64,000 nt of DNA from Dipetalonema caudispina. Taxonomy: Eukaryota; Nematoda; Chromadorea; Rhabditida; Onchocercidae. Shown in pieces: positions 1 through 14,931 of the stretch. The position numbers and the translations under genes are program-made. Numbering within the stretch: the first letter of the stretch is position 1; every line of letters begins with the position of its first letter. The notes under the pieces were generated by a model. It was not told where the DNA came from and made no database searches. It saw only the letters and a list, made by a program, of their open reading frames with translations. The stretch lies in assembly GCA_013365325.1 (NCBI GenBank), contig JABVXV010000035.1, positions 326,883 through 390,882 on the forward strand, read 5' to 3'.

Positions 1-258
1 GAGGGATAATGGTCTATTTCTCCTGTCCATCTTACAATATAACTAATTTACAAGGGAAAAATCGAGTTTAGATTCCATTAGTCATACTTGGCGTAAGAAA
101 TTTTTCTCAACTAATTAAATAAAAATTATCGAAACACCATGATTTGGGGTTGTAATTTCCGACTTTTTGCATTTCTTTGTGCATATTTATCTTTTCCATT
201 TATATTATTTCTTGGTTATTACTTACCACAGTAAAAAATTCCTTGTAAATTTTTTTAG

Positions 259-3200
259 GTGTCGATGATGAAGAGACAAAAATGGATTTGAATGAAGTGG
301 ATCCATCAGTTGCAGTGAATCGTATTGAACCGCCAAAAATATCTGGACAGGATTTGAAGCTCATGATGATTGCATTTATGGAACAGCTTCCATGGCTGAT
401 CAACAGAGATTTGATCGACAAAGCTGCACTTGACTTTGTTACGAATCTCAACACCAAAAACAATAGAAAAAAACTCTGTCAAAGTAAAATTTTTGGATTT
501 CTAAATGAATTTTTGTAATTCTTGAGAATAGGTAATCACATCGTTGACATGAACGATATTATGTAAGAGTTTAATTCATACTAACTGAAGCGTTTTGAAA
601 TAATTCATTTGAAGTCTACCATACACTTTATTTCTACTAATTCAGTTATTGTTCAGTGATGCTGGAACAATATCGAAATCGGTTAGATTTGTTGCCATTC
701 TATGGGCGTCTGGTGGCAACGTTGGAACCAGTTATGCCTGATTTGGCTCTTGAACTTTCGCATTCATTACTTCAGCAGTTTAGAGCAGCTGTTCAGAATA
801 AGAAAAAACAGCGTGTTGACTCGAAAATAAGATGTGCTCGGTTTATCTCTGAACTGGTTTGTGTTTGATATATTCCATGCATTTCGGTCCATTGTGTAAC
901 TGATCCTAGTATTTTGAGATCCAATAGATTTGTGCTGATTCATGATACAGTGGATTTGTGCTTTGAAGTATCATTTTCACTGGAAGAAATGATAATGCCT
1001 TTAATGAAAAAAGTGGTAGTTTTTTGCTAATAAAATTTGCCTTTCCAATAAACTTTCAGTTTCGCGGCACATATGGTTTTGATTTAGGTGAAGTTTGGAA
1101 TCATACCGAAAGGCGAAGGCCTTTCTTGTTTGCGAATGGTACTTTTTGATTTTCGTGGTCATAACATCGATATGTGCTGTGCAATGGTTGATGCAATGGG
1201 ACAGTTTTTATATCGTTCAACAGATAGTCATGGAAAAATGAAAATTTTACTTGGAGTTATGATGAAGAAACGTGACCGTATTAATGATCCACGCCAGCAG
1301 GTAAAAGTAATGTTTTTTTTGGGGATTTTGGATCTTGTTGAAAAATCTGTCCACCCTTTCAAGATTGATCGTGTTATAGATTTCTCATTCTTTCCTTTAT
1401 TGTTATGTACCTTTAATACTTATATCAAAAGAAAGACATAATTGCAGAAATTGTTTCACATGCAATCACTAATTTTGGGCTTCACTTTTACGTTTTTGTA
1501 TTTTTAGATGCTGATAGATAATGCGTTCTACACTTGTATCCCACCATCAGTGGAAGAAAAACCAAAGTCTGCAAGCGATCCATTTCAAGACTTTATACGT
1601 TATTTGATAAGCAATTTATCACGTTACCGAGTGGAAATAACTGTACGATGCCTCAGGAAATTGGACTGGTCTGATCCTGTTTGCGCTAGTTAGTTTATTT
1701 TGGTTCAGAAAACATGCATTACCTTAGGGGATGAGCATGATTATTTTTAACTTCAAATGTTACATGGAATTAGGAAATAGAAGCTGATAAAAAAATACCA
1801 TTTGAAGCGGGATCATCGTGGAAGAATCGATTATTAAAAGGAAGGTTTGGTGATGAATATTACGCTCTTATGTTAGTTCATGATATTCAATATATTTAGA
1901 TTATGCGGTTGAGTGCCTCAGTAATCCATCTCTGCCACGGTACAATAATGTGCCATACCTTGCTTCACTTATAGCAGCGCTTTCATCATGTCATGATTGG
2001 ATCGGTAAGTTTTCATTCAGTAAAAGACTGCAACGAGTTTGACATTACACTTCATTAAGCTGAATATTTTAACTTATCATAGTCATATTCATCGATACTC
2101 TAAGTTCTGGCTTGTGTACTGCATTAGGCATTAATTTCAATAAGGGTTTTAAGGTATTCGAGTACTCGACGCAACGCTTGAGGATATTCGCATCGCTTTA
2201 GAATTAAACAGTCCATCTCTTAATCAAAGCACAGTGCTGTCAGTGATATTTTTGGGTCAACTGTATAATTATAGTGTTTGCGACTCTCCCGTTATATTTA
2301 AGGTATTTTAGGAAAGTCATCTTATTTTTTTCAGTCATAATGCAATGAGACAGGAAATATACTAAAAATATTCGTGCTGTATTTGTTCATTGCTATAATA
2401 ATGTTTGTACCTCAGCTGAACGAAACTCGACTTGCAAACGCTTATCGCGTTGTAAGGATGTTAATCGCTGATTGGTGTAGAAATATAACAAGGGATGTAT
2501 TTGTCGAGAATTTTCTATGCAAACTAAAACACATAGAATTGCATGTTAGTAAATGATGGACTGCTTAAATTCTCGGTAATACAGTTAGTGAATGAGACGT
2601 TTCATGATTGATACCGACCTAAAATTTACTATTTAGACTTTATATCAGTTGATCACCTTTGGTGCTTTCGATCCATTACTGGATGACTGGAACAATCTAA
2701 CACGAATTGGTCTTGTATGCGAATTACTTCTAGTCTGTGGCGAATATTTTAATGCTGGTTCAGCTAAGAAAAAATTGGATTGTTTCTTAGCATACTTTTA
2801 CCGTTATTTGTTGGCTAAGGAAGAGGCATTCAAAGTTCGCGATATTGTTTTTCCTAAGAATGTATGTTGATACTATTTATTCTTATAATTCTCAAACTTC
2901 ATCAAATTTTGCTAACTTATTCTTGAATAAGTTTGTCATTCTAACATTCAAGGTGCGTTTTCGTGTGGAAGAGATGACTGATTATGTACGAAAAGGCGCG
3001 AAAATCCCAGAATCCTTTGAAGAAGCACAAGGAGCTGTTGATGAAATCCAGCAACAGTACAGAAAAGTGGTATTATTTTTACTTATTTCAAAAAATACTC
3101 TTTGTAAAATTCATCACTGAGTGATTAAAACTAAACTATCTGCAGACATTTTTCTCCCTTCAATTAAATGCTGTTGAAGTTTAGGTGCCTCCATTCTGTA

Positions 3201-6200
3201 GTCAACTCATACATCATTTTTAAACAACTTGTTCGACCATGCATCCTCTAAACTTTAGTTTAGAATTTTAATTATTAAGAATGTCCGCTATGGATATTAG
3301 TGAGGAGTTTTCTGGTAAATTCTTTATTTTCTTAGATCTGATAATTAGGGATCTTGATTCCCAAAATAATGATAGGAAAGTGTTAGGAAATTGCGGATGC
3401 TTATAAATTTTCAGTCCATGACTTGTCGATGCACATTTCCTTTAGTTGCTTTTATAAAATAGAATCAGTACTCTGTTCTCAAACTTTCCCCAAAAATATT
3501 GCATGTTATCCAGTGCATTAATTTTAATTATCAAATCAATCGTATCCTTCTCAAACTCAAGCACATGGGCTACATAGTTTTTAAGACATGAGATTTAATT
3601 TGTTGGTTGGCGAATTTAACCGAATTTCCCCTGCAAAATTGCAATTTGACCGCATTTATGAAAATAATTAATATTCGAGACACTCTCTCATAGTTTTGAT
3701 GAATGTTTGCATAAAAGAGATGAATTTCTATTAACTTTAGTCCGTATTATAGTGCTAAATTGCATTTGGACTTACCCATTTTACAATCTTTAACTCATAA
3801 ATTAAAATTGCAAGTTTTATGCAGAAAGGAAAAGCCTGAAAAATTGAAGAGAAAAATGCAAGTGCTAGAAATATAAAGGAAATCATAGTGAAGGAAATCG
3901 CTAGTAAAACTTTGCATATCCAAGGATTTTCTAAAACATATATCTGTTTAGGTAGATGCAGCATGTAACGGGAATATAGCTCAGCAAACAGAAGAAGAGA
4001 TAATGGATGAAGAGGAAGAAGAACCAAGGAAGATAAATTGTATCGTTGATGCTGGTGGAGACGAGGATATCAATAGCAGGTTTGTGACAGAGATTTCACT
4101 GAACATAGTACTTGTTCCAGTCTTCGAGTATTTGATGTACAAGCCGATTTATGAGCATTATTTTAGCAATTTTATCAAGTCTGAGATTTCTTAGATTTGT
4201 CTTAATTTAACGCAGTCTAAATGAAATAATTATCTGACAATAGTCACATCAGTTGTATGAAGTTGATTATGAATTTCTTGAGTTCAAATTGGCATAGCTG
4301 AATTTTCATCATCTACCCAGCAGAGCAGAATTCGTGCTTTTAATATGGCATTTTTGTGAAAAAGCATCTTTATGTCGTAAGAAAAATTAAAATATTCCAA
4401 TATAGTCAAGTTATGCCAGATTGGATCTTTTGGGCTTGTCGGCTAATATGGGACATACTTCTGTACTTGATAACTATTTTTTTTTTCATATGTTGAAGAA
4501 ACTTAGGTAGATATTTTAACAACGGTGAGTGCTTTTTGATGAAGAAAAAATAAAGTGTGCAGTCAGTGCATCATCTCTTATAAGCTGTTGAGTTGCAGCA
4601 ATTAAAAATTTGAAAGGATTGGTACTAAGTTGAAGAATTAAGTTTCTTGTTCAACTTTACTGAGAGGTCTCCTTGATGATTGTATGTGAGACCCCTAGAA
4701 TTTGAACTGAATTTATCAACTTTGTGCATCGAATGTGATGGTTAAGCACATAAGAATCGAAAGCTAGGCCAACATATCGATTCTTATTCATCCCTATATC
4801 AACATTTTTTATCAGTTCGCTGGATATGTTTCTGAAACAAAATTTCCAAGAAATTTACACTTTTCAACCATAATCGGAGTAGTTTTTCTTTGTAACATAT
4901 ATACATATATATATGTATATAGTATATATATATATATATATAATGGCGAGAAAGATGGTTAAGAATATTAAGTCCTGAAAGTTCATCGAACGGGTTGGGG
5001 TGATAGAGAAAAAAGTGGGAAGATGCCAAATAAAAGTTCTGCTGAAAATTGGTAGCGTAATTAAATATTTGTTTCCTTAGTAACTGTCTGAGGATTTAAT
5101 TTTTTTAGAAAATAATTTCATTTTACTAAATCATGAGTAGGAGCAATTAGAAATTTCGAATTGATTTAGAAGGATTTATACAATATTGGGGTGGTCAATA
5201 TGATCATAACATAGTTTACAGGTGTAACTAAAACGCTATCAATACGGTGACTTCATGAAAAAGAACGAAACAAATGACTCCCATTACATTACACTATGAG
5301 TATTTGATTAAAATCGCCGTCTTATAATATCTAGTGATGTAATATCTAAATATCTTAACCGGAAGTTAACAGCATCTACTGAAACTTCAAAAAGTTATTG
5401 GTCTCAAGATCGGAATTTTCATATCTTTTGATATACAATGAAAATAAGGACTTTATTCCCTCTTACTGCACGGATAAAGTGCTTTTAAGATTTATTCATA
5501 AATTTAAAGCTTAGAAAGGAGTTATTTGCAGCAAGAATTATTAGTAAACCTCTATCATTATAACTCAGATGTCATTATCATCATTTAATATTAATCAGAC
5601 TTAATATCTTCCCTTTCCTGGTTGAAAACTATGCTTAACTGAAATCTTTCGTATGAATTTAATCAGTACTAAAAATTATGTTTTAGCCCAAAAAAGATAC
5701 ATATAATTTGTTGCAGTGAAGAGATTGTTGTATCAATTTATGATGAAAATGAAAGCGTTCGTGTGCATACAAATCGTGTTCTCCTACCCGAAGACGAAAT
5801 GTTTGTGCGTCAACTTGAGCAAATAATTGCAGAAACGATGCAGGCAAGCTATATCATTCTATGCTTATTGATCCTTTTTGATTTACATTTCGAAGCGGCA
5901 GTAAGATACTTAGAAATATTTTGAGATGGATAAGTTTTTGCTTAACGAATACCTAAACAGTGATTACATTCAATGAAATGGTTACACAAGATAGAACAGT
6001 TAGCCTCATTCAGAATATTGCAGCCTTAGCAGGCTGCAATTTGTTTATGTGAGGAGCGATACATTAAATAACCGGATATTCTCAGTATTACGATGAGAAA
6101 TGGAAAGCCAGCTAATATTGATTTTATAGAAAAAACGTAAGAAAGATATGGAATGAAGTGGGAAATAGCTTTAATTATAAAGACTGAATATTTGTATGAT

Positions 6201-7251
6201 TCCATCTTAAAATTACGCGCGTTTGTCGTCCAGTCCTTTTTTCTTGTTTTAATTCTTGTTATAAATACATTTTGCAAAAAGAGAAGAGAAAATTATTTTC
6301 AACTTGTCGATAAATACAAGTTAGGTCATTTCATTGAACTTAATTCATTGAAGCGATATTTTCTCATTACGAAGACAATATACTCACCAACTCACTTATA
6401 AAATTTAATAATAACGACATTGTGATGCGAACCAGTTTTTTTTGTCGATATCGATGGGGGCTTTTGTATGTTGTTCTTCATGTGTGAAGTAATATTGCTT
6501 CATCGATCCATTAGGGCTGAAAATTTTGTTGCAGTTCGAAACTTTATCACGAATATTTTATTTTACTTTAATGTTTGTCGTAGTATTTCTTCGTCAAAGC
6601 CAAACTGAATAACTGTTTTACAGAGTAGGGCAAATGCCGTAAGTGTACCAGTTTCGGAAATAGTGGTACCGACATCTGCACGTCAAAAATTTCATAGAAG
6701 CGTTGCATTTGGTATGTTTTTTATTGGTTATAAGTAATTTTCACATTATTCACTTCAAAGCAACATTACAGGATGGCTTCCTATGTTCGAGTCAGAGCTA
6801 CGCCTGGCATCTCCTTCATTTTAATATGTCCTTGTAGTTAGACTCTCGAATAATATCACTGGATTAACATTTATGATATTTTAGATATAGGCGGTCGTAG
6901 TGCTAAATCTGATGATATATCAAAGTCAGGAACGGAAACGAGGATGGCGATTTTAACGCGTGGAAAAGGAAATAAAACGGTAAGTTGGATTTTTTTTCCT
7001 TGTGTCATTAGAATTTTTGGTCAGTGGTCGCTATTTTTTGTTTGCCAATCATCTAACATTGATTTGAGATATAAGGAAGTGTAACTGTTCAGGTGCTGAA
7101 AGCGATAGCAATGGATGCGCCGAGTTTCTTGACGGAAACGTGGAATGCACAGCGGGAGAAAGAACGTAAAGAATTAACCGCTCACAAGCACATAACGCTG
7201 AGTATGAATGAGCGCATGATGATGGATGATGATGAATCTTTATCAGAATAA
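259..7251 (+). CDS. smg-3: UPF2 / SMG-3, nonsense-mediated decay factor (5' partial)
   Basis: UPF2 bridges UPF1 and UPF3 in nonsense-mediated mRNA decay, in the cytoplasm. Fourteen exons fit in phase: 259-483, 657-856, 1088-1300, 1508-1678, 1774-1849, 1900-2004, 2154-2302, 2637-2861, 2953-3066, 3952-4079, 5717-5843, 6624-6711, 6885-6979 and 7093-7251 (TAA). They give about 691 residues. The early exons match the second and third MIF4G repeats (RLDLLPFYGRLVATLEP, SAKKKLDCFLAYFYRY). Exon 10 is acidic (MDEEEEEP). The last exons match the UPF1-binding tail (MAILTRGKGNKT, then a helix ending HITLSMNER). The 5' part, with the first MIF4G repeat, lies before the window. The basic extreme C-terminus of vertebrate UPF2 is missing. 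Intron 11 appears to use a GC donor at 5844. The gene converges on the Ly6-like gene. Exon 5 (residues around EADKKIPFEAGSSWKN) has no clear vertebrate counterpart and is the least certain exon. Confidence 0.93.
4898..4942. repeat. AT-rich microsatellite in UPF2 intron 10
   Basis: Alternating TA units with a few C and G interruptions inside the 1.6 kb intron between UPF2 exons 10 and 11. Confidence 0.85.
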
Positions 7252-7729
7252 GATGCATCTCGTTTGTGTTACTAATACTGAAATTTAACCTTCAATGGAC
7301 CGGATGATGTCCACCGAATCGCCGATACTCAGTAGCCAAACATCTGGACCAACTGGAATGAAAGGCATCACCAATCGAAATTCAAGAAATTTTGGGCACT
7401 CTGGTCGCTGAAGCTTGTGCAGCCTCATGCCGAAATCGATCACTAACGCTTCAACACGAATCCATCATTTATTTCGAATTATGTAATATATTGTATTCGT
7501 TATGCAAAATTTTCGGCAAAATACGTTCTTTCTCATAATTGTTGCTTCAGTCGATTATTTCGCACCGTTTTGTACTTTTTTTTCAAGTATAATTAAGGCA
7601 GTTGATTTGCGCTAAAAACAGTCAAAATGTTTGTTTCCGGGTAGAAAACGATCAGGAATACTCTTTACAAGAAATATTTCCAGGAATTTGTTATCGTAAT
7701 AGTCGAAGGCTTGATAAAGCTAATGCTAT

Positions 7730-8329
7730 TCAAGTGATATTGTTGTAAATATAAAAAATTACAAGTAAGCAGATTAGAATATTAATGTCTGACGCTTTAT
7801 CAATTCGCAATAAGTATGCCCTTATTGCTGTGTTACATCTGTCGAAAGTGCATACACACACGCGTTGCAGTACACGTCGTTCCTGTACCGTGTCCAGTTG
7901 AACGTTACGTGTTAAAGTTCGAACATTTTCACATGCTGTATGTTGGAAATATTCTTGTCGATCGCATCCAGCACCAATCCAATATAGGCCATCGCCTTTA
8001 ATATTCATCGTTATCGTTACGCAAACATCTTGGTCCCGGTCACATCTTATTGATTCCATGGAACAGCTTGGACGCGGTAGTTGTGCGGTAATGCGGAATT
8101 TATCAAGCTGAATAGCATCTTGGTGATTGGTACTGCTGGTTGTGCATGTCATACAGGTAAGGGCGGAGCAGGTGCTCACTATTTGAAGCAGTACGAATAT
8201 TGTTGTGGTGTTGTCGATTGATGAAACCAATTTCAAATTTGAGTTTGAGCTATTCAGTCGTTTTTGCTGCTGATGGTGGTGGTGCATGAGTAGGCAAAGA
8301 ATTGAAGTGTGGGTAGTTGGAACAAACAT
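7730..8329 (-). CDS. secreted, probably GPI-anchored Ly6/uPAR-like (three-finger) protein
   Basis: The single open frame encodes up to 199 residues. After a hydrophobic stretch (TTIFVLLQIVSTCSA), a plausible signal peptide, comes a domain with ten cysteines. It starts C-x2-C (LTCMTC) and ends RVCVCTFDRCN, the Cys-Asn ending typical of LU/Ly6 domains. A second hydrophobic segment (INILICLLVIFYIY) lies at the C-terminus with almost nothing after it, which suggests a GPI-anchor signal. In nematodes this fold includes the ODR-2/HOT neuronal surface proteins; I cannot assign a member. The start is uncertain. About 45 residues, including a His/Gln run (HHHHQQQ), precede the signal peptide, so translation may begin further in, or a 5' exon may be missing. 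The gene runs toward UPF2; the two stop codons are about 480 bases apart. Confidence 0.65.
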   Translation of the reverse strand: MFVPTTHTSILCLLMHHHHQQQKRLNSSNSNLKLVSSIDNTTTIFVLLQIVSTCSALTCMTCTTSSTNHQDAIQLDKFRITAQLPRPSCSMESIRCDRDQDVCVTITMNIKGDGLYWIGAGCDRQEYFQHTACENVRTLTRNVQLDTVQERRVLQRVCVCTFDRCNTAIRAYLLRIDKASDINILICLLVIFYIYNNIT

Positions 8330-11300
8330 TGTTTGTAAATACCATGATTAAGTTTTAATGCAGATGGGGTGGGATGAATTGGCTTACTTGTATGCATCTT
8401 TATCTTCTATCCCTCCTTAAGCGAAATTCTCAGAGGGTGGAGTCTCACTTTTCTCCAACAAATAAGTAAAAATGAAAATTCGGTCCCTTTTACCAATTTG
8501 TTTCGTTGTGTCTGCATGTCTTGAATTGTATGTTAACGGCCTTTTATCGAGATAGGTTTGGACTGAGTTAGGAAGGGCCTAAATACTGGTTTCTCTTCAT
8601 AAGGCTTTAGAAGCATGAGAAGGCCCAGCTGTCGTTGTTACTAGCTTTTATGTAGGTTACTGACACGAACTGAGGATAGGATAAAGGATCGAATTGAATT
8701 TGTGCAGACGAATGGTATATATATTCCTTGTTGATACAGAGATTCAAGGGAACATAATAAAAATATTTGTGTAAATGCTGTTAGGCATTAATAAACTCAA
8801 ACTAACTTCCTCTTTCTTGTAGTCGCTGAGCAAACTTCGTTTCATTTGGTTAGCTGGAGAAGGAAGTTTTTGGCCTCCATCGTTGATTATGAGATAATTG
8901 TAGCACATTTTTCTTTTAAAGATATTTCATTTATATGAATTGTTAAGCATAAATTAAATTTGAATTTATTATTTGATCAGGTACAAAAATATATATGTAT
9001 ATATATAGAATGAGAGATCGAGCTGAAATTTATAAAGACCTTTATTCCTTTGCTGTTTACTTCTTACTGTGTACATTATGCAATCAAAGCAAAACAGGGA
9101 GATTATGTTATAGAACATGAAAGATATTCTCTTTCACATTGTCATTAAGTGTGCTTTGTTTGAGTAAAATACCAAAAATTTAATGGAATAAATTTATATG
9201 TATATATATAGAATTTAATGGAAAAAATTTATATGTTTAAACTTAAAACATTCATTGCTTTTCACTGATTTTTCAGAGTGGTTTTCCGGAGTTTCACAGA
9301 AACTTCTTTGTTGTGACAAAAAAAATTGAGAAGTGAAGAAGCAAAATACTAGAATATCCTGGAACAGTTCTGGAAGAAAGGAGAATGAGAGAAATGCGAT
9401 GATGAAATAAAAGAAAAAGGCATGGAAAGAAGGAAACATAAAAATCTTCAATGTTTTATGCTGTTGAAATTTTTTCCAAAACCCTCTGCTGAGCAAAGTC
9501 TGCTGAGACGATTTCGTAGTGCTTCGAAGAATAGAGGAAGCATACACAGTTTGATAAAGCATATTCGCATTTATTTGAGATCGAATATTTCGTGAGCAAA
9601 AACTTTCCTAGAAAAGAACTTGAAGAGTTTGTGAGGAAGGCGAAAAAAATATATATACCTCAGATAAGTGCGAATATGCTTGCTTTTCAAAAGAGAATAA
9701 TCCACTGAAGCATGTGTATTTATTTCTCTTTTCTCCATATGAATTTTTTACAAAGTTTTTCGTGATTAAAGAAGGAAATGATGAGTACCATGCTCCTGTC
9801 ATCAATCAGAAATATCACCGCCATACGGTACAATCATCTTATTTGTATTAAATATTTATGTATCATTATGTACATGTGATTTTTAATTTTTTTGAAAAAT
9901 GAAAAAAATTTTAAGTTGGTATATTGTTCTAAACCTGTCTTTTGCGTTGTAAGGATCTGCTTGATACTGATGAGATAGATATTTTCCTAGATAATGATAA
10001 AATTTTGCATAGTAAGATAATGAGCAAATCAAGTTTGAAATCGAAGTAAAAACTCATTGTGATGTAGTATATAAACGAATAATTCTTCTCATTATTGCCT
10101 TATAGAGAAGTTTGCCACATTCAAGATCTCTCCCTCTATCTCTTTCTTTTTTCGGGCACCATAAACTTCATATATTGGAGGCTGAAACTTTCGGAGCCAA
10201 GTACTTGAAATAAATTAAATGAGTGAACTGAAAAATCTATAATTTCAAATTTCAGGAATGCCAATGTTTGCAATGCAATTTTTGAGTATTTAAAGAACAG
10301 TAACAACATGAAAGAAACTCATTCATCCCGATATTATTACCCTTTATCTGGAATTTGATCATGATAGGTTCGACCCCTGTTTTTCAACCTATGTTTTTCT
10401 ATTACTCTGACAAAAAAGAAATAATTTCGTAACATGAGGTTTTATACTATTGCATTAATCAGTTTGAAGGTAGGATCGATAACTCGGATCACTTGGCTGA
10501 TCTTTTTGGTACATTTGGAGTTGCTGAGTACATGCACATCCCCGCTTTGTTTTGTTAATATGCCTGCACGACGAAATGGGTAGGTCGAACTTCATTCAAT
10601 GATTTTAAACATGCATAGATAAGAAATTATTTCATGCAATCTATAAAATCGTAAACATCGAAACTTAGTTTTTATTTTAAACTTCATCGCCATGCACCGT
10701 TGCATTTATATAAACTGGTAATGGGTCCGTTCCTTCCCTCGATCATTACTGCATAACACTTTTTATCTTTATCACATTTATTACTCTCAATATGTTGGCC
10801 ACTTCAAGTATAAAAATGTGAAGAAATTATTTTCCCCATGATAAAAATAAATTAATTTTGTTAAAATGTTGGTACTCCTTTTTTCACTTAAATCTATAGT
10901 GATTTGCGAATTGCTTCCTCAACTTACTGACATCGTACAATTGGTCAACAGGTCGACTACCGTTTGATCGAGGATACAGCTTGAGATGCTAAACAACACT
11001 TCATAGCTTAAAATTTTTTATACTCGAAAAAAAAATTTGTAAATTCCATTTGAAAGAAATTTTTTTCCTGTGTATGCTATTGGCAGCGCGTACAACAATT
11101 AGCAGAATAACTTCTGTTCGAAAAATTAGTATAATCCACATTCTGCAATTATAGTGGATGGTTCTAGTTTTAAAGATTACACCCGAGTATAAAATTTTAT
11201 TATATTACTACAATTATATAATTGATTTGTTAAAGATAAACTGTATGAAGACATCATTTGATTGATACTCGTAACAATACATAACAATGAACTTGCATCA

Positions 11301-11602
11301 GTTTTTGATTTCTTTATCCATTAATCATACTGGAAATAATGTTACGGCCAAAAGCTATTCAACTGTATGTTTAACTGCAAAAAATTAATGCCACATAAAG
11401 TTGCACTCACCAATTTTACCAGTGAATTTCCACAAATAATTATTTTTATTACAAATCCCTTCATCTTCACAAGCAGCTTTTCTAATACAATGTTGCTGCT
11501 TGATCGAATACATTGACACATAAGCACCTTTAACTTTTAAACTGAACTTGAAAACAGCATCTTCGTAAGGAAGTTTTATTTCGAAACAAATCTTTCCTTT
11601 TT
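8330..11602. other. intergenic stretch, no supported gene
   Basis: AT-rich sequence on both strands. The open frames at 9215-9562 and 9608-9805 are low-complexity and lack splice-site support. A short direct duplication sits at 9177-9235. A 32-codon segment at 10466-10561 (reads SDHLADLFGTFGVAEYMHIP on the plus strand) looks protein-like, but I could not connect it to any exon. Confidence 0.6.
9177..9235. repeat. short direct tandem duplication, period 35
   Basis: The segments beginning at 9177 and 9212 both read AATTTAATGGAAWAAATTTA followed by TATGT, with one mismatch, separated by a TA-rich spacer. It is a recent local duplication with no visible function. Confidence 0.75.
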
Positions 11603-12330
11603 TTGGTGGCGGATAGAATTCGCATTTTTGAAAAAAAAAATTATAGTTTTCATAAACATCCAGAAATTGATGAAGATAAGCATAAGGAAGAAGCAGGGAG
11701 ATTTCGCTCCAAGTTCGTTTACAAATATTGGTTCAAAAGTTCACATTTACTTACTCCAACAAGTGCTCTAGCTTATTTCATAACCGACCAATTACTTCAT
11801 GCTTGTTCACATTCCGGAAATATTGCCCCCAGAAAAAATTATGTACATGACGCATATGAAATTGGTATTCAGAGACACATCTTTCTCTCATGATGAAACC
11901 TATTACACGTTAATTCTACTTGGTGAGACTTTGTATTTAAGCAACTTTTTAGTATTCTGCTGAATTCTGATTAGCATTAAATAAATCTTAATTTCCTACA
12001 CGAATATTTCGACAAGCTTGTTAGAGTACTTAGTAATGACTGGATCAAAGATACCTCAGGTCACAGCATGAAGAGAATCGATAAAATTTTTGAGGAGGAC
12101 TTCGTATTTCGAAGTGGTAAGCATTGGAAAATTCCACATCTGCAATTGGTTTGAAATGCAGTGATGCTCCGAAGAGCATTAAGAAGAATCCAATAATAAA
12201 TTTATTCAGGACCAAGGAAAAGTGTTCTAAAGAAATGCAGAAATTCGATTTTAGGGAAAAGTGGAATTAGTGATTTATTTAAATCGAAATAGCTATAGGA
12301 AAGTACCACCAACAAAAATCAACAGAATAT
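11603..12330 (+). pseudogene. possible unrecognised coding remnant
   Basis: An open frame at 11603-11893 encodes 96 residues rich in charged residues in its first half (HPEIDEDKHKEEAGRFRSKF). Around 12020-12330 the same strand gives further protein-like pieces (SGHSMKRIDKIFEEDF; KSGISDLFKSK) interrupted by stops and frame changes. I recognise no family. It may be a decayed gene, a gene whose introns I failed to place, or chance. Confidence 0.2.
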
Positions 12331-12807
12331 GAGGAAAAATATTGTCGGCAACAGTTTAAACTATTGGAATTTATAATGAAAACTGTAAAGTTCCGATAGG
12401 CCTCAGCACTATAAAGTGAAGAATCCTTCATAAGATTTCTTGAAAACCAAAGTGTTTCTCATCTTCTACGAAAAAAAGTGAAGCTAACAAAGTGAATAAA
12501 GTGGACGCAAGCTTTGCTAACATTCAAAAATGTTAGGACCACTTTTGTCAAAGAAGCATATATTTGCATGCCAACTCGAATTTAACAAATGAGGATGAAA
12601 CACACAAAATAAAGAAAGGAGAAAACACGACATTCACTATGGGAAAAACAATAGAAAACATCACATCCGCCATTCATTCCATCAGTTATGAATACAAATC
12701 GTGATAATGACTGGAGTGATGAAAATAATCATAAGAATAAATAATTGAAAATAACGCGTTAGTAACATGCAAAAGAGCACTATCTGTATTGAGAGAAGGC
12801 AACGGAT
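12331..12807. other. 3' flank of the ARF gene, nothing recognised
   Basis: AT-rich sequence with stops in all frames. It should hold the 3' UTR of the minus-strand ARF gene, but I see no clear AATAAA signal on that strand. Confidence 0.5.
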
Positions 12808-14917
<2,110 letters not shown>

Positions 14918-14929
14918 TTATTTTTTCTC

Positions 14930-14931
14930 CT
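14930..14931 (-). promoter_or_regulatory. probable trans-splice acceptor of the ARF gene
   Basis: On the minus strand TTTGACAG ends here, 18 bases before the ATG at 14911. No upstream coding exon is visible, so a spliced leader is the simplest explanation. Confidence 0.55.

Noticed and set aside
2125..2130. TTAGGC, the nematode telomere unit
   Set aside because: Occurs only as isolated single copies here and elsewhere in the window, so it is not telomeric.
10369..10379. tRNA B-box-like GGTTCGACCCC
   Set aside because: No A-box at the right distance and no pairing acceptor or T-arm stems could be built around it.
10466..10561. Protein-like plus-strand stretch with DHLADLFGTFGVAEY
   Set aside because: Too short, no matching exon on either side and no recognised family, so not annotated as a gene.
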